DNA of 53,202 nucleotides from Candidatus Woesearchaeota archaeon. GTDB taxonomy: Archaea > Nanobdellota > Nanobdellia > Woesearchaeales > ARS49. The notes under the pieces are model-generated. The model saw only the letters and a list, made by a program, of their open reading frames with translations, was not told the origin of the DNA and searched no databases. A program made the translations under genes and the position numbers. Below, piece by piece: positions 39,127 through 46,828 of this stretch (positions within the stretch are counted from its first letter, which is position 1; each line of letters starts with the position of its first letter). The DNA lies in the NCBI GenBank assembly GCA_016215315.1, contig JACRKG010000021.1, positions 1-53,202 of the forward strand, given 5' to 3'.

Positions 39127-39684
39127 TTAGCTACCCATTGGATCTATATATTGAGCGATTGTTTCAAGACCGAATTCTCTAATAAATCGTACGTCAAGTT
39201 TTTTTTCTTTAATATATTTTGAGACTTCTTCTGGAACAAAATGTTCCCAAGATTCTCCTTGAGCTATTGCAAGCCTAACCATTGTTGCATTGACACGAAT
39301 TCTTTTATCTAAAGGGATTACTTGTAAAGTGTGAAGTAAGTGGTAATCATCTTTTAGCAAATGATCAACATAATCGTTTGCGGTTACAAAATGATCTAGT
39401 TTACCGAACAACTTCTTTGCTTGTTCTCTCCATTTAGGGCCATTATCTAAATCTGGAACTTCTATGAATGAAAAATTATTATATTTTGGCTTCAAAATCA
39501 ACTCAATCATTTCTCTAGATTCTTGTGCAGTAAAAGGATTTTTGTAATTGTACTTGTTAGTACTTCCTAAACCTATGTAAACGTGATCTGCTCTTTCGCA
39601 CAAAGATTCAAGAACTACTTGATGTCCTTTATGCAATGGCTTAAATCTAGCCACATGAGCTACAATCCCTAAGTCTTTTGTCAT
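39127..39684 (-). CDS. nadM: Nicotinamide-nucleotide adenylyltransferase (NadM-like)
   Basis: 185 residues. Archaeal NMNAT signatures: GIVAHVARFKPLHKGHQVVLE with the HxGH motif (H18, H21), LGSTNKYNYKNPFTAQESREMIELIL and the C-terminal NATMVRLAIAQGESWEHFVPEEV (usual ISGTMVR). It joins NMN and ATP to make NAD. It is the first gene of an operon of five that continues with a kinase, vWA, amidotransferase-fold and pyruvate-kinase-like genes. Its promoter overlaps a TGTAC-type inverted repeat that also precedes nadE (44796). Confidence 0.88.
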   Translation of the reverse strand: MTKDLGIVAHVARFKPLHKGHQVVLESLCERADHVYIGLGSTNKYNYKNPFTAQESREMIELILKPKYNNFSFIEVPDLDNGPKWREQAKKLFGKLDHFVTANDYVDHLLKDDYHLLHTLQVIPLDKRIRVNATMVRLAIAQGESWEHFVPEEVSKYIKEKKLDVRFIREFGLETIAQYIDPMGS

Positions 39685-39708
39685 GAAAATTCAGAACTAA
39701 TCTAGATT

Positions 39709-39740
39709 AATGTACTTTTTTAGTCAATTATGTACATTTT
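39709..39740. promoter_or_regulatory. NAD-gene operator 1 (nadM / PhoU-like divergent region)
   Basis: TGTAC (39711-39715) and GTACA (39732-39736) are 21 bp apart, i.e. two helical turns, with TTTTTAGT after the first and TTATG before the second, then TTTT. The nadE upstream region has the same string of blocks at the same spacing. It overlaps the weak nadM promoter. Confidence 0.65.
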
Positions 39741-39777
39741 GCGAAAAGTATATATATAAGCGTGGTTTCATATACTT

Positions 39778-40692
39778 ATGCAATTCAGAAAACTAATCGC
39801 TCACGGACCTTCTTCATTAACTTTAGCTCTACCCCACAAATGGGTTAAGAAGTATTCTTTAGAAAAAGGCGATAGTGTTAGTGTCGAAGAAGCAGAAAGA
39901 GGTTTGTTAATTACAAATAGGCCTTCAGAAAGAAAAAAAGTAATGCGTATTGATCTTTCAAAGCATGATTGGCCAGCAATAGTTACAATTCTAACATTGA
40001 TTTATAGAAGAGGTTATGACGAAGTAAGCGTTCATTACGAAACATCAGGAGAATACCTCAATATTTCCTCTGCAATCAGATCGCTTTTAGGATATGCAGT
40101 TGTTGAGAACAAAAATAAAGTTTGCCTAATAAAAAGTTTGCCCACAGAATTAGAACAAAATTTTGAAACATTATTCAGAAGGGTTTTTTTAATCTTACTC
40201 CAACAATTAGAGGACTTGGGAGAAATTTTGAATTCTCCAGAAGAAATAAAAACTTTTTATCACAGAGATTCAGAACTTAACTCAATAGTCAATCTAGCCA
40301 TCAGAATGATAAGCAAAGGTTACGTCATGGATCATTTTGAAGAACTACATTTCTTCCACGCATTATTAATTCTAGAAGAATGCGGGGACGACATAACCCG
40401 ATTTACAATAGAAATTCAAAATTATAAAGATGCTAAAAATTTAAAGAACGCTGTTGAACAAGGTTCCAAAATGTTAAGAATGTTGTACGATGGTTATTTT
40501 CAAAAGAAGATAGGAATAATGAAATTTTATGACCAATATTATTTATACTGGCCTGATGCTAAAAAAACACCCGCACCAGTTTATGATTTTTTTGCAAAGC
40601 AAAAAAATAAACCAGTATTCTACTTAAGAAGCATTGTTGAGAAAACAATACAACTAGCAGAAATATTGTTGTTGCCAAAGCAGGAAGAATGA
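39778..40692 (+). CDS. AbrB plus PhoU-like regulator
   Basis: 304 residues. The N-terminal AbrB/SpoVT-like domain (FRKLIAHGPSSLTLALPHKWVKKYSLEKGDSVSVEE) is followed by a long helical part (about 90-300) with PhoU-like repeats (RRVFLILLQQLEDLGEIL, then LNSIVNLAIRMISKGY). Archaeal proteins with this AbrB-PhoU order are annotated as phosphate-uptake regulators. It is divergent from nadM and shares the intergenic operator, so it may itself be the NAD regulator or its co-target. TATATATAAG about 27 nt before the ATG indicates a leaderless start. Confidence 0.75.
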   Translation: MQFRKLIAHGPSSLTLALPHKWVKKYSLEKGDSVSVEEAERGLLITNRPSERKKVMRIDLSKHDWPAIVTILTLIYRRGYDEVSVHYETSGEYLNISSAIRSLLGYAVVENKNKVCLIKSLPTELEQNFETLFRRVFLILLQQLEDLGEILNSPEEIKTFYHRDSELNSIVNLAIRMISKGYVMDHFEELHFFHALLILEECGDDITRFTIEIQNYKDAKNLKNAVEQGSKMLRMLYDGYFQKKIGIMKFYDQYYLYWPDAKKTPAPVYDFFAKQKNKPVFYLRSIVEKTIQLAEILLLPKQEE

Positions 40693-40745
40693 TAGGATAA
40701 AAAGAGAGTTTCTTACTTTTTTATTGAAATTTTGCGAAGCAATTT

Positions 40746-41681
40746 CTATTTTGACACACTTTTTAGCTGATTAATGATTATATCAAATATGAACTTCACA
40801 AAACTTCTTTCATCTCCTACATCCGACTTATCTAGCGCTTCATAATATTTTCTTCTGTCTTTGACATCTATAAAAAACATAGGATAACCATTTTTTTGAA
40901 GAATAAAATTACTGATTATTCTGGCAGTTCTCCCATTTCCATCCGCAAAAGGATGTATTCTTGTGAATTCTGAATGAATTAGGCATGCCAATTCAACAGG
41001 ATGAAACTTGTTTTTATTGTTGTTGTACCAAATAAATAATTTCACCATCAAACCTGAAACTTCAAAATGTGAAGGAGGTCGATGAGGAGAACCAGTTATT
41101 ATAACATTGTGATCTCTGTATCTGCCAACCAAGGTTATTTTTGTGTTTTTAGTTAATAATTTATGAACTTTTAACACAAAAGTCTTGTTAAAATCTCCCT
41201 TATATTCTTTGACAAATTTCATACAATTTTTTGTGTTTAAAACCTCATTATATTCATAAGTTGTTACATCTTGAGGAATAATATTCTCTTGAAGAATTAA
41301 GTGCGTATCTCTTAGGCTAAGCCTGTTGCCTTCTATCGCATTAGAATTATAAGTAAATCTTATTAAAAAATCTTCAATATATTTGTCCCTTGCAGTTTCA
41401 GGCAAATTCTTCATGAACTTATTAAACTCTGATTTTATATCTTCCAGAACTTCTGCTTCTTCATCTTTAAGATAAGAATATTCTGTTTTTTCTTTTACAA
41501 GCTTTTCTTGCAGTGATTGAGTTTCAATTTCATCGGCGAGCTTTTTAATATCTTCTTTTGTAGGTTCCTTATTTCCGAAGTATCTTCTGATCTTCTTCCA
41601 TTTATTTAAGCCAATTCTAAAGTTTTTTGAGACATAAAAATAAGTTTTATTTCCTTTTTTTAGCTTTTCAATCGCCACCAT
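40746..41681 (-). CDS. Fic/DOC-family AMPylase-type protein
   Basis: 311 residues. The Fic core motif HPFADGNGRTAR (HPFx[D/E]GNGRxxR) is intact, preceded by ELACLIHSEFTRI. The region before the core has TYNSNAIEGNRLSLRD, the N-terminal inhibitory (S/T)xxxE(G/N) helix typical of class II Fic proteins (NAIEGN), so activity is probably auto-inhibited. The N-terminus (GNKTYFYVSKNFRIGLNKWKKIRRYFG) may bind DNA or a partner. The start at 41681 lies 28 nt from ATATTTAAATAG; an ATG seven codons earlier would fall between that TATA and the start. Targets unknown. Confidence 0.85.
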   Translation of the reverse strand: MVAIEKLKKGNKTYFYVSKNFRIGLNKWKKIRRYFGNKEPTKEDIKKLADEIETQSLQEKLVKEKTEYSYLKDEEAEVLEDIKSEFNKFMKNLPETARDKYIEDFLIRFTYNSNAIEGNRLSLRDTHLILQENIIPQDVTTYEYNEVLNTKNCMKFVKEYKGDFNKTFVLKVHKLLTKNTKITLVGRYRDHNVIITGSPHRPPSHFEVSGLMVKLFIWYNNNKNKFHPVELACLIHSEFTRIHPFADGNGRTARIISNFILQKNGYPMFFIDVKDRRKYYEALDKSDVGDERSFVKFIFDIIINQLKSVSK

Positions 41682-41690
41682 CAAATTAGT

Positions 41691-41742
41691 ATGACCACGC
41701 AACTATTTAAATATTTCCATTTTTCAATTAAATAGTGGCCAT
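41691..41742. promoter_or_regulatory. Inverted repeat flanking the Fic-gene TATA
   Basis: ATGACCAC (41691-41698) and GTGGCCAT (41735-41742) are near-perfect inverted repeats on either side of the minus-strand TATA (ATATTTAAATAG). The outer half site also resembles one arm of the ACCACT...AGTGGT palindrome, but the other arm is degenerate. Confidence 0.4.
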
Positions 41743-42012
41743 ACCTATTTTTTATTTGCAAGAACTCAAGTTATTCTGTGAACGACCATTTTGTCTATGC
41801 CGCCAAAAAGGTTAGAATTGTTTCAGAAAAGAGTTGAGGAAAATCAACCAATACTTTCATTGAACTGATTTTCTCTACTGACAGGTATTTTTATTAGAGT
41901 TTAACGATTTTGATAGAATTAAAGAACAATTGTTTCGCTTAATAGTCATCACATTCAATTCGATTTTACATTTATAGATAATTTAATAAATATGAATTTC
42001 CCACTTAACAAT
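41743..42012. other. Intergenic region with hairpin and repeat fragment
   Basis: No gene seen. At 41794-41806 TGTCTATGCCGCC matches the left arm of hairpin 3 of the three-hairpin repeat but no paired right arm was found. GAAAATCA (41839-41846) and TGATTTTC (41866-41873) form a perfect 8-bp inverted repeat. TTTAATAAA at 41982-41990 is the TATA of the next gene. Confidence 0.4.
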
Positions 42013-42558
42013 ATGAGATATATTATTCATTGTTTGCTTAGAGGACCTGTTAAAAAATATCAACATGATTTAGTTAATGAGATACACCAGAATTTTGGCT
42101 TGAATATTACAAAAGAAGAAAATCTTGCAACCCACTTTACTTTAAAATATTGGTTTGAGACAGAGAATATTGGCGAAATTGAAAAAATCGCGCAAACTTT
42201 CTGCATGATTCACAAGAAAACTCCTGTTCAAGTCGGCGGTTTTGGAAACTTTTCTCCGAAAGTAATTTTTATAAATGTAAATTTATTGGACGAAGCAAAA
42301 AAGTCTTTCTTTGATTTTATCTCTGAATTGAGAAAAGTTAAATGGATGCATTGGGATAAGTATGATGCACAAAATTTACACTTTCATTCAACAATTGCAG
42401 AAGAATGCAATGAAAAATTTGAATATGTCTGGAGATTTGTTCAAGGTAAAGAAAGATATTTTGACTGTTATTTTGATAACATCACTATTCTGAAATTAGT
42501 TGGAGGAAGCCAAAATTTTGGGAAGTGGGAAATTCATAAGGCTTTTTCTATGAAGTAA
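42013..42558 (+). CDS. 2'-5' RNA ligase / cyclic phosphodiesterase superfamily protein
   Basis: 181 residues. The two HxT/S-type motifs of the 2H phosphoesterase superfamily are visible: HFTLKYWF and HFHSTIAEE, separated by about 85 residues as expected. Members open cyclic phosphates or join 2'-5' RNA bonds (ThpR-like). The start at 42013 is preferred because TTTAATAAA lies about 27 nt upstream and MRYIIHCLL resembles family N-termini; an ATG 21 nt earlier is possible. No operon partners. Confidence 0.7.
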   Translation: MRYIIHCLLRGPVKKYQHDLVNEIHQNFGLNITKEENLATHFTLKYWFETENIGEIEKIAQTFCMIHKKTPVQVGGFGNFSPKVIFINVNLLDEAKKSFFDFISELRKVKWMHWDKYDAQNLHFHSTIAEECNEKFEYVWRFVQGKERYFDCYFDNITILKLVGGSQNFGKWEIHKAFSMK

Positions 42559-42666
42559 GGTAAAAATCAATCCCTTATTTATTTACCTCAGAAATTCTTA
42601 ATAAAAATATAAGTTTTGGCAAAATTTTAAGTAAGTCTTAAATAATAAACAATTCTCGATTTGAAT

Positions 42667-43143
42667 ATGAACATCAGAAAAGCTCAAATTAAAGACTTAA
42701 AGGAAATTGACGAAATATACTGCGAAGGACAAATAGATGAAGAAAAAAACAAGCCATCCGGAGAAAGTAAGAAAGAAATAATTAAGGATTTAGCTAATTC
42801 TGAGAAAGAAAGGTTAAGTGGTTTTAGAAAGGCAATTCATTCATCTAAAGAGAGATTCTTAGTTTGTGAAGTAGCTGGGAAATTAATTGGTTTTGCAGAT
42901 GCTGTTCTTAGTAGTAAAAAAAGAAGTGCAGAAGTTGCTTTAATTTATTTGAGAAAAGAACATCGTAAGAAAGGGTTTGGAACCAAACTTTTACAGGAAT
43001 TAATGAGCTGGCTCAAAGAGAAAGGAGAAAATAAAGTTGTTGTTACAATGGACGTCACAAATCTTGCATCAATAAACCTAAATAAGAAAGTCGGGTTTAA
43101 AGAAACAGCGATTATTATGCAGAAGAAACTTAACAATAGATAA
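42667..43143 (+). CDS. GNAT-family N-acetyltransferase
   Basis: 158 residues. The GNAT fold shows INIRKAQIKDLKEIDEIY at the N-terminus, ALIYLRKEHRKKGFGTKLLQELMSWLKEKG (motif A, R/Q-x-x-G-x-G/A = RKKGFG) and the C-terminal NLASINLNKKVGFKETAIIM. It transfers acetyl groups from acetyl-CoA, possibly to a ribosomal-protein N-terminus or a small molecule. The ATG at 42667 is used; an in-frame TTG two codons earlier is less likely. TCTTAAATAATAA about 24 nt upstream indicates a leaderless message. Confidence 0.85.
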   Translation: MNIRKAQIKDLKEIDEIYCEGQIDEEKNKPSGESKKEIIKDLANSEKERLSGFRKAIHSSKERFLVCEVAGKLIGFADAVLSSKKRSAEVALIYLRKEHRKKGFGTKLLQELMSWLKEKGENKVVVTMDVTNLASINLNKKVGFKETAIIMQKKLNNR

Positions 43144-43176
43144 CAAAAATCCCACTAAAATCAAAAAACAGCAATT

Positions 43177-44796
43177 CTAATCTAACAAATCTCTCGGTAA
43201 ATAATTGTTTGTTACCGGATACATTCTACCTTTACCAAATGATGTTGGTTTGCATTTTAGCGCGATTGGTGCTTGCCATCTTTTGAATTCAGCAGAACGC
43301 CATCTCTGATAACATCCCCTAATCTCATTAATAGTATATCCTTCTCTAACAAGATCTCTGACAGAAGTTCTATCAGTTAATTTTTCAAGTAAAGGAGATA
43401 ATCTTTCATAATTAAAAGGTGCCACTTGGTCTGGTTTAAGTTCTGGTGAAGGTAGTTTTGTTAAAGTATTTTCTGGAATTATTTCTTTTCCTTTGAATAA
43501 ATTATACCATTTTGATACTTTGTAAACTTCAGGTTTAGTTAAATCGCTAATTACAGAAATCGATCCAGACATATCACCATATAAAGTACAGTAACCTAAA
43601 GCAATTTCGCTTTTATCACCTGTGCTTAATAATGTGTAACCATTTTTGTTAACTTGAGACATCAAAACCATCATTCTTAGTCTTGCTTGAATGTTTTCTT
43701 CAGTTACGTCAAAACTTTTATCACCAAAAGTTTTTTCTAAACCATTAATTGCAGAATCATACATTTCTTTGATTGGTATAATTTCATGAGAAATTCCTAA
43801 ATTATTTACTAAAGCCAATGCGTCTTCTAATGAGTGGGAAGTACTAAATTTTGATGGCATCAAAATTCCTTTTACGTTTTCTTTACCTAAAGCTTCCACA
43901 GCTATCACGGCAGTTAATGCTGAATCAATTCCTCCGCTTAATCCTAGAATTGCTTTCTTAAGATTATTTTTGCGAAAATAATCTTTTAAACCGAGAGTTA
44001 GTGCTTTGAAAACTTCTTCTTCCTTAGAAAGAATTTCAAGTTTGGAATTATTCAATTCAATTATTTGAATTGATTCTTCAAATGAAGGCATTTGAAAAAA
44101 TGATTCGCCATCAATAGCCATGCTGTTTCCGTCAAAAATGAGTTCATCCTGAGCACCAACCATATTAACATAAATAAAGGGAATGTTGTGTTCTTTTGAA
44201 TGCTTTTCCACTAACTCTTTTCTTTTGCTAACTTTATTCACGTAAAAAGGCGATGCAGAAATATTAATTATGACTTCTGCGCCTTTATCAATTAATTCTT
44301 TAGTTATTTTTCTTGAATAATCATCATCCCACATGTCTTCGCAGATTTGTAGCCCATAATTAATGCCATCAATTGCTATCGGAGAAACTGTTGACGCGGG
44401 AATGAAGTATCTTAATTCATTAAAAACATCATAATTAGGCAGTAGTGCTTTTGGTTTCTTAGCAATTATTTGTCCATCTTTAATTACTAAAGCAACATTG
44501 TATAATAATTTGCCTTCTTTAGGTTTGCCTGCTTCAACGCTACCAACAATTGCAGTTATTCCTTCAGTATGATCTGTAATTCTATCATTAACATACATTA
44601 CATCCCTTATGAAGTCAGGATGCAACAATAAGTCTTGAGCCGGATAGCCTGTAATGACTTGCTCTGGAAAAATAACTATGTTTGCGCCTAATTCTTTTGC
44701 TTTTTCTATATATTCTATTACTTTTCTTCCGTTACCTATCAAATCTCCTACTGTCGGATTAATTTGTGCTATTGCTATCTTGTGTTCTAAGGTCAT
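43177..44796 (-). CDS. nadE: Glutamine-hydrolysing NAD+ synthetase
   Basis: 539 residues with two domains. The N-terminal nitrilase-type amidase has IVIFPEQVITGYPAQDLL (Glu), KPKALLPNYDVFNE (Lys) and GLQICEDMW (nucleophile Cys). The C-terminal synthetase has the PP-loop LGLSGGIDSALTAVIA and STGDKSEIALGYCTLYGD. It converts nicotinic-acid adenine dinucleotide to NAD with glutamine as the ammonia donor. GAGTACACTTAATTGG separates the TATA-like AGATACATATC (about 28 nt) from the ATG, and an NAD-operator overlaps this promoter. It is divergent from a Nudix gene. Confidence 0.95.
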   Translation of the reverse strand: MTLEHKIAIAQINPTVGDLIGNGRKVIEYIEKAKELGANIVIFPEQVITGYPAQDLLLHPDFIRDVMYVNDRITDHTEGITAIVGSVEAGKPKEGKLLYNVALVIKDGQIIAKKPKALLPNYDVFNELRYFIPASTVSPIAIDGINYGLQICEDMWDDDYSRKITKELIDKGAEVIINISASPFYVNKVSKRKELVEKHSKEHNIPFIYVNMVGAQDELIFDGNSMAIDGESFFQMPSFEESIQIIELNNSKLEILSKEEEVFKALTLGLKDYFRKNNLKKAILGLSGGIDSALTAVIAVEALGKENVKGILMPSKFSTSHSLEDALALVNNLGISHEIIPIKEMYDSAINGLEKTFGDKSFDVTEENIQARLRMMVLMSQVNKNGYTLLSTGDKSEIALGYCTLYGDMSGSISVISDLTKPEVYKVSKWYNLFKGKEIIPENTLTKLPSPELKPDQVAPFNYERLSPLLEKLTDRTSVRDLVREGYTINEIRGCYQRWRSAEFKRWQAPIALKCKPTSFGKGRMYPVTNNYLPRDLLD

Positions 44797-44820
44797 AAAG
44801 CCAATTAAGTGTACTCAGAT

Positions 44821-44850
44821 ATGTATCTTTTTAGTATTTTATGTACATTT
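44821..44850. promoter_or_regulatory. NAD-gene operator 2 (nadE / Nudix divergent region)
   Basis: TGTAT (44822-44826) and GTACA (44843-44847) are 21 bp apart, with TTTTTAGT in between and TTATG before the second block, exactly as at 39709-39740. It overlaps the TATA of nadE. Confidence 0.65.
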
Positions 44851-44902
44851 TTTCATTTATGCATACGAAACAATAAATAATAAGTGTATCTTTCACACCA
44901 AT

Positions 44903-45361
44903 ATGGCATATAAAAACCCACCAACGGCAACGGACATAATAATTCAAGTCTATAATCCTGATTCTCAGGGTAACCCTGAATTCAAAGGAATTGTTTTAAT
45001 TAAACGACTAAACGAACCTTACAAAGGTAGATGGGCATTACCAGGAGGATTTCAAGAATGGGGAGAAAGCTTAGAGACAACTGCAATCAGAGAAGCAAAA
45101 GAAGAAACAAGTCTTGATGTTGAATTATTAGCTCAATTAAACACTTATTCAAATCCAGATCGAGATCCTAGAGGACCTGTTAACGGTATCGGTTACGTTG
45201 CTAAAGCAACAGGAATACCCTGCGGAGCAGATGATGCTAAAGAAGCAAAAGTTTTCTCTTTTCGTGAGATTCCTTATCCCTTAGCTTTTGATCATGATAA
45301 AAGACTTCAAGAATATTTTAAGTGGTACGCAAGTCAATCTTGGGATGAACATCCTAAATAA
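44903..45361 (+). CDS. Nudix hydrolase (ADP-ribose pyrophosphatase-like)
   Basis: 152 residues from the ATG following CACACCAAT. The Nudix box is intact: GGFQEWGESLETTAIREAKEET (G-x5-E-x7-REAKEE-T). The GRWALPGGFQEWGES form and the RDPRGPVNGIGYVAKA segment fit ADP-ribose pyrophosphatases of the NAD-related group. It lies divergent from nadE on the same operator. It may clear ADP-ribose or be a NrtR-like sensor that has lost its DNA-binding domain. A longer frame extends upstream over nadE and is a shadow. Confidence 0.85.
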   Translation: MAYKNPPTATDIIIQVYNPDSQGNPEFKGIVLIKRLNEPYKGRWALPGGFQEWGESLETTAIREAKEETSLDVELLAQLNTYSNPDRDPRGPVNGIGYVAKATGIPCGADDAKEAKVFSFREIPYPLAFDHDKRLQEYFKWYASQSWDEHPK

Positions 45362-45375
45362 ATGGGAGGAACAAA

Positions 45376-45861
45376 ATGAACACAAGAAAAAGTAAAAGAA
45401 CATTAGAACAACTCGAAAAAATAAAAGAAATAAGTAATCCTTATTTTGCATTAGTTGAAATAATAAAGTTGTACGAAAAATTCCCTTCTCATGAAATGAA
45501 TGTGCCTGTCGAGTATGATCCTAAAACAGGAAAGCCTGTTAAGTATGACTGGCAAGAAGTAAGTCTATTTCGATCAGGCTACAATGGAAAAAACGCAATA
45601 TACTTATTTAATAATTTATCAGTGCACTATTTCGAACTGCAAAAAAATGTTGAAGTATTCTTGAAAGAACTCTATCCGCAATGTCCTTTAACAATAAGTA
45701 CGCAAAACGGCACTTATATACTGAACCAGTTAGAAGGATCTACAAGTCCTGATCACATTGAGCCTGTAGGAATAAGTTTCGATAAATTAGAGAAAGAATT
45801 GACAACTGAAGGAATCAGAAGTCTGGAAGAAACAGTGGAAGAACAAGAAAGAAATAATTGA
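45376..45861 (+). CDS. Unknown 161-residue protein cotranscribed with Nudix
   Basis: 161 residues, soluble, mixed helix/strand (KRTLEQLEKIKEISNPYFALVEIIKLYEKF, then PKTGKPVKYDWQEVSLFRSGYNGKNAIYLFNN). GGGAGGAAC is a strong ribosome site 15 bases after the Nudix stop, so the two are an operon. No family or motif recognised. Given its partner, a nucleotide-related role is possible but unproved. Confidence 0.55.
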   Translation: MNTRKSKRTLEQLEKIKEISNPYFALVEIIKLYEKFPSHEMNVPVEYDPKTGKPVKYDWQEVSLFRSGYNGKNAIYLFNNLSVHYFELQKNVEVFLKELYPQCPLTISTQNGTYILNQLEGSTSPDHIEPVGISFDKLEKELTTEGIRSLEETVEEQERNN

Positions 45862-45885
45862 AAACTAATGTTTAATAAAATAATG

Positions 45886-45924
45886 ACCACTCAACAGTGG
45901 TTAAAAACAGAAAGATTTATATAT
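45886..45924 (+). promoter_or_regulatory. Palindromic upstream site plus TATA, site 3
   Basis: ACCACT-CAAC-AGTGGT (45886-45901), then an A-rich spacer ending in GAAA and TATA GATTTATATATAG. The same spacing and spacer sequence occur at sites 1, 2 and 4. The transcript would start about ten bases before the ATG at 45956. Confidence 0.7.
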
Positions 45925-45955
45925 AGATCATTATAACATTATCAAATCAACAAAA

Positions 45956-46828
45956 ATGAAAATACAAACATATTCCATTTTAGCAGGAAGCGAAGCTTGT
46001 AACGCGCGATGTCCTTTTTGTATTAGCAAAATGACTCCACCTAACGGAGTTACTCTCAAAGAACCTACAATTAATTTAAGAAATTTCAGAAAAGGAGCAA
46101 GTTTTGCATCCAAATGCGGTGCAACAACTGCCATGATCACTAGCAAAGGAGAAGCAACATTATTTTCAGGACAAATAAGCAAGTTCATGGAAGTTCTTCA
46201 AGAATATGATTTTCCATTTATAGAACTTCAAACAAATGGACTAAATTTAGAACAAAAGAGAGAAGAATTTGATCCTTTCTTAGCTGATTGGTATGAAAAA
46301 GGAATGACTACAATCGCAATTTCAATAGTTCATTATGATGCAGAAAAGAACAGACAAATTTATACTCCGCACAAAAAAGAATATATGAACTTGCCTGGCC
46401 TAATTAATTATCTGCACAACAAAGGGTTTTCTGTAAGACTGGCATGTATTGGCGTGAGTGGTTTTATTGACAGCGGAAGTGAATTAGAAAAATTAGTAGG
46501 ATTTGCAAAAGAACACAAAGTTGAACAATTAACTTACAGGCCTGTTCACACACCAGAAAAGAGCGAAAATACAGAAGTTTACAATTGGACAAAAGAAAAT
46601 CACTTAACAACTGAGCAATTAGAAGACATATTAAATTATGTCGGGAAAAACGGCGTGGAACTATTAAGTTTTGGCCATGGAGGAAAAGTTTACGACATTG
46701 ATGGACAAAATTTATGCATAACAAATTCTTTAACAAAACCATCAGGAGAAGAAATAAGACAATTAATTTTCTTTCCAGACGGACATTTAAGATATGATTG
46801 GCAGTACAAAGGTGCAATATTACTATGA
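45956..46828 (+). CDS. Radical SAM enzyme of unknown substrate
   Basis: 290 residues. The cluster motif CNARCPFC (C-x3-C-x2-C, about residues 15-22) follows SILAGSEA, and downstream glycine and acidic residues (TSKGEATLFSG, IELQTNGLNLE) match a radical SAM barrel. There is no SPASM tail. It overlaps by four bases with a PLP-fold aminotransferase-like gene, so the two are likely to act in sequence. Modification of a peptide, cofactor or nucleoside is possible. The promoter carries palindromic site 3. Confidence 0.85.
   Translation: MKIQTYSILAGSEACNARCPFCISKMTPPNGVTLKEPTINLRNFRKGASFASKCGATTAMITSKGEATLFSGQISKFMEVLQEYDFPFIELQTNGLNLEQKREEFDPFLADWYEKGMTTIAISIVHYDAEKNRQIYTPHKKEYMNLPGLINYLHNKGFSVRLACIGVSGFIDSGSELEKLVGFAKEHKVEQLTYRPVHTPEKSENTEVYNWTKENHLTTEQLEDILNYVGKNGVELLSFGHGGKVYDIDGQNLCITNSLTKPSGEEIRQLIFFPDGHLRYDWQYKGAILL

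Noticed and set aside
41794-41806. Sixth three-hairpin repeat copy near the Fic gene
   Set aside because: Only the left arm and its lead-in (TGTCTATGCCGCC) match; no pairing right arm or loop motif was found, so it is at most a remnant.
44654-44902. N-terminal extension of the Nudix protein
   Set aside because: The extension overlaps nadE on the other strand and the predicted operator; the TATA and the typical Nudix start point to 44903.
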